Below are positions 38,637 through 40,537 of a stretch of 40,537 nucleotides of DNA, piece by piece (positions within the stretch are counted from its first letter, which is position 1; each line of letters starts with the position of its first letter). The stretch is from Corynebacterium sp. (GTDB lineage: Bacteria > Actinomycetota > Actinomycetes > Mycobacteriales > Mycobacteriaceae). Under the pieces are notes generated by a model. It did no database searches and had not been told where the DNA came from. It saw only the letters and a program-made list of their open reading frames with translations. The stretch covers positions 1-40,537 of the forward strand of contig NZ_JAUNUG010000026.1 of NCBI RefSeq assembly GCF_030538285.1, in the 5' to 3' direction. The position numbers were made by a program, and so were the translations under genes.

Positions 38637-39034
38637 ATGGGAATCATCCTCGATGCGGGGCCGGTTTTGAATTTTTCTGGCCGTGAGCCAACAAAACATT
38701 CTCATCAAACTCGCGGAAGCCCAAGGTTTGCAGCTTGCGGTTCCCGAGATCGTCAGTTTCGAGATCAGCCGCAAATCCACCCGGGATGCGCTGTTTGCAC
38801 GGACCCCCGCAGCCGCAACGTGGCAGAAGCTCACGACGACCCAATGAGTGGAGGTGCTATCGGGCGATCGCTCGTATCAGCGGGAAACCCGCCCGTGAAC
38901 GATTGCGGGAACCCGAGAGCTTGGGGGAGATCCTGGTGATCGCGCATGCTTCGATATTGGCACTGCAAGGAACTGACGTGTTCCTGCTTATCGACGACAC
39001 CGATGGCCGACAGCGTGCCCTTGCGGAAATTTGA
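38637..39034 (+). pseudogene. Disrupted PIN-domain toxin gene (VapC-like)
   Basis: Three frames must be joined to read a PIN protein. MGIILDAGPVLNF starts at 38637 with AGGAG six bases upstream. Removing one T from the run of five near 38670 continues as LAVSQQNILIKLAEAQGL, VPEIVSFEISRKSTRDALF and on to an in-frame TGA at 38845. After further shifts the end reads RERLREPESLGEILVIAHA, DVFLLIDDTDGRQRALAEI and stops at 39032. The catalytic acidic residues (Asp6, the mid Glu, the late Asp-Asp) can still be seen. A TAG of a preceding short frame overlaps the ribosome site, as in toxin–antitoxin operons, but no antitoxin is recognisable in 38460–38636. Confidence 0.75.
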
Positions 39035-39076
39035 TGCTGGACTCGTGCCCCTCGACGTATACCTCGAGAGCGGTCA

Positions 39077-39313
39077 CTAACGCTCAAACAGAACCGAGTC
39101 GAGTTCCCCGTGCCGGGAGCATTCCGCCCGCCAGCCCATGGGATGGACCTGAACCTTCATGCGTCGGCCGCAAATCTGGCAGTAACGCGGGGGCTCCAGG
39201 CCAGCGGCCGCGCCGACGGATAGCGGGCGTTCCTCCACGCCCAGCTCGGCGCCGGTGTTCGGGTGGAAGAGCGGCGCCTCCCCGGCAGCACAGGCGGCGG
39301 CAAGCTCGCCCAT
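39077..39313 (-). CDS. bsaP: Biotin synthase auxiliary protein
   Basis: A 78-residue protein whose C-terminal half has the family pattern PPRYCQICGRRMKVQV, then PMGWRAECSRHGELDS; three cysteines and a histidine make a likely metal or Fe-S site. BsaP has been reported as needed for full BioB activity in mycobacteria and corynebacteria, probably by supporting regeneration of the sacrificial Fe-S cluster. Its ATG overlaps the bioB stop by one base (TGATG), giving equal dosage of enzyme and helper. No other gene lies between it and the PIN remnant. Confidence 0.9.
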   Translation of the reverse strand: MGELAAACAAGEAPLFHPNTGAELGVEERPLSVGAAAGLEPPRYCQICGRRMKVQVHPMGWRAECSRHGELDSVLFER

Positions 39314-40311
39314 CAGATGACCTGGCCGACGGCCTTGATCGGGATGCGCAGGCCGTCGAGCATGTCGACGTCCTTTTCCATGGGTCGACCCAGGGTGGTG
39401 AGGTAATTACCGACGATCAACGCGTTCGCGCCTCCCTTCAGCCCCTGCTCGACGCCGAGGTCACCGAGGGTGAGCTCGCGGCCTCCGCCGAAGCGCAGGG
39501 TGGCCTTCGGCATGGCCAGCCGGAGCATGGCGGTGGCTTTGAGGGCTTCGGCGGCGTCGATAAGCGGGCGATTGGCGAAGGGGGTGCCGGGACGGGGATC
39601 GAGGAAGTTGATGGGCACCTCCTCCGGGGCGAAGGCGGCGAGCTGGACAGCGAACTCGGCGCGCTGCGCCAGTGATTCACCCATGCCGAGGATGCCGCCG
39701 GAGCAGACCTCGATGCCGGCATCGCGGATCATCTCGAGGGTGCGGTGGCGCTCATCCCAGGTGTGGGTGGTGGCCACGCGCGGGAAGAAGGAGCGCGCGG
39801 ACTCCAGATTGTGGTTGTAGCGCTTGACACCGGCCGCCTTGAGGCGTTCGACCTGCTCCTGGGTGAGAATGCCCACGGAGACCGAGACGTGGATGTCCAC
39901 CTCGGCGTAAACGGCAGCGACGGCCTCCTCGAGCTGGACCATGAGGCGCTCGTCCGGACCCTTGACCGCGGCGACGATGCAGAACTCGGTGGCGCCGGAC
40001 TTCTGCGTCTGCTTCGCGGCCTCCACCAGCTCGGCGATGTCGAGCTGCACGGCGCGGACCGGGGATTCGAACAGGCCCGACTGGGAGCAGAAGTGGCAGT
40101 CCTCGGGGCAGCCGCCGGTCTTGAGGGAGATGATGCCCTCGATCTCCACCTCCTCGCCGCACCAGCGCAGGCGCACCTGGTGGGCCAGGTCGAGCAGCTC
40201 GGGGAGGTGGGTGTCGTCGAGTTCGAGGATCTCGAGCAGCTCGGGCTCGGTGAGGCCCTGGCCTTGTTCGAGGGCGGTCTCGCGGGCGCGGGTGAGGATG
40301 TCGGGGGTCAT
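39313..40311 (-). CDS. bioB: Biotin synthase
   Basis: A 332-residue radical-SAM enzyme that inserts sulphur into dethiobiotin. The radical-SAM cluster motif is [14 protein letters not shown] near residues 66–79. Further landmarks are [39 protein letters not shown] and [18 protein letters not shown] is six bases before the ATG. Two BioQ-like operators lie upstream, so biotin sufficiency likely represses it. One GCTTATCGACG copy is read as Leu-Ile-Asp near residue 250. Confidence 0.97.
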   Translation of the reverse strand: MTPDILTRARETALEQGQGLTEPELLEILELDDTHLPELLDLAHQVRLRWCGEEVEIEGIISLKTGGCPEDCHFCSQSGLFESPVRAVQLDIAELVEAAKQTQKSGATEFCIVAAVKGPDERLMVQLEEAVAAVYAEVDIHVSVSVGILTQEQVERLKAAGVKRYNHNLESARSFFPRVATTHTWDERHRTLEMIRDAGIEVCSGGILGMGESLAQRAEFAVQLAAFAPEEVPINFLDPRPGTPFANRPLIDAAEALKATAMLRLAMPKATLRFGGGRELTLGDLGVEQGLKGGANALIVGNYLTTLGRPMEKDVDMLDGLRIPIKAVGQVI

Positions 40312-40323
40312 GCGGCTCCTAAG

Positions 40324-40371
40324 CTTGAACGGTGTTCAAGGCAGTGTAGCCGATGTGTTGAACGATGTTCA
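40324..40371 (-). promoter_or_regulatory. bioB promoter with two BioQ-like operators
   Basis: CTTGAAC-GGT-GTTCAAG (40324–40340) is a perfect 7-bp inverted repeat; TGAAC-GAT-GTTCA (40359–40371) repeats the core. Both fit the TGAAC-N3-GTTNC-type site described for BioQ. Between them, on the minus strand, TGAACA (40366–40371) and TACACT (40343–40348) are 17 bases apart, so one operator covers the -35 and the other the start point. Confidence 0.8.
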
Positions 40372-40386
40372 GTGATAGGCGAATGA

Positions 40387-40479
40387 GGGCTGGCCCTGAA
40401 AGGCTTACATCAACCACCCTGCCCGGGAGCATCGCCCCAGGTCAGGAATGGTCGTATGTAAGATTTTCAGGGCCAGCCC
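40387..40479. repeat. 93-bp element with 24-bp near-perfect terminal inverted repeats
   Basis: The left end GGGCTGGCCCTGAAA-GGCTTACAT and the right end pair at 22 of 24 positions, with 45 bases between that encode nothing. This looks like a short non-autonomous element (MITE) or a collapsed insertion sequence. I see no clear target duplication. As RNA it could also make a very long hairpin, ending 14 bases behind the stop of the gene that enters from the right edge, so a terminator role is possible. Confidence 0.6.
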
Positions 40480-40493
40480 AAACCAACCGGACG

Positions 40494-40537
40494 CTAGAAG
40501 CAGAAGATCGCTCCCGCCGCGCGCTCCTCGTGGAAGG
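40494..40537 (-). CDS. 3' end of an unidentified gene
   Basis: A leftward frame enters from the right edge and stops at TAG (40494–40496). Only 13 residues are visible, ending FHEERAAGAIFCF. That is too little to name it. Its direction and its position behind the inverted repeat suggest transcription toward bioB, with the 93-bp element in between. Confidence 0.4.
   Translation of the reverse strand, partial: FHEERAAGAIFCF

Larger units (their letters stand above)
2100..39565. repeat. Dispersed 11-base word GCTTATCGACG, 14 exact copies
   Basis: Plus-strand copies start at 5433, 7639, 9255, 16397, 23465, 27074, 37597 and 38986. Minus-strand copies (CGTCGATAAGC) start at 2100, 4806, 14868, 16736, 25787 and 39555. 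The word is usually preceded by C or T and followed by C/T then C. Close variants occur at 1719, 12844, 21901 and 24667. It falls in several reading frames (Leu-Ile-Asp, Ala-Tyr-Arg, Leu-Ser-Thr, antisense Val-Asp-Lys) and once between genes (9255), so it is kept as DNA rather than as protein. Confidence 0.85.

Noticed and set aside
2100-39565. GCTTATCGACG as DnaA boxes (TTATCCACA)
   Set aside because: TTATCGACG differs at the sixth and ninth positions, which matter for DnaA binding, and copies are spread over 37 kb rather than clustered at an origin.

Overview
The window reads as a chromosomal segment of a high-GC Corynebacterium or close relative. The evidence is a set of features known from that group: a BioB–BsaP pair behind BioQ-like operators, several DtxR-type iron boxes, an ArsR with the cysteine spacing of the C. 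glutamicum protein, a single-cysteine mycothiol-type ArsC, many 4-bp and 1-bp gene overlaps, and start codons placed 6–7 bases after a -10 element (leaderless mRNAs). I saw no tRNA, rRNA, CRISPR array or intact transposase gene.

Layout. 1–1274: end of panB and panC (pantothenate). 1237–4014: arsenic cassette (arsO-like, arsR, acr3, arsC). 4004–9252: housekeeping and small genes (gamma-carbonic-anhydrase-like protein, HAD hydrolase, Mpg glycosylase, GNAT, DUF1801 and LppP/LprE-type proteins, App1-type phosphatase). 9275–12008: a coupled operon of a lactone oxidase, a homologue of the Anabaena sensory rhodopsin transducer and a FUSC transporter. 12647–14368: an accessory island holding a small cysteine-rich membrane protein coupled to a DUF3800 protein, a predicted structured RNA just behind it, and a broken HsdR tail. 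14369–17859: lactate utilisation lutABC with a GntR regulator. 17856–24095: CoA-transferase, DASS carrier, GntR regulator, MaoC hydratase, acyl-CoA dehydrogenase and CitE-type lyase, which together look like a pathway for a branched C5 dicarboxylate (methylsuccinate, mesaconate or itaconate). 24194–28485: a tandem DUF1540 protein, an iron-box-controlled DUF2470-like protein, a large D-lactate-dehydrogenase-like FAD/Fe-S enzyme and an uncharacterised, apparently frameshifted gene. 28706–31776: KdgT permease, LysR regulator and two overlapping, diverged type II dehydroquinase paralogues. 31783–38459: AMP nucleosidase behind a DtxR-type promoter, ferritin, lipase, sirtuin, SDR, aldehyde dehydrogenase and small proteins. 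38637–39034: a wrecked PIN toxin gene. 39077–40311: bsaP and bioB.

The most striking items are: (1) an 11-base word, GCTTATCGACG, present 14 times exactly on both strands and in several reading frames; (2) the DUF3800 locus with its partner membrane protein and three-way-junction RNA candidate; (3) the paired dehydroquinase-like proteins that both lack one active-site histidine; and (4) the C5-dicarboxylate cluster with a shared candidate operator. All functional assignments come from reading motifs and family resemblance by eye; no database search was run.
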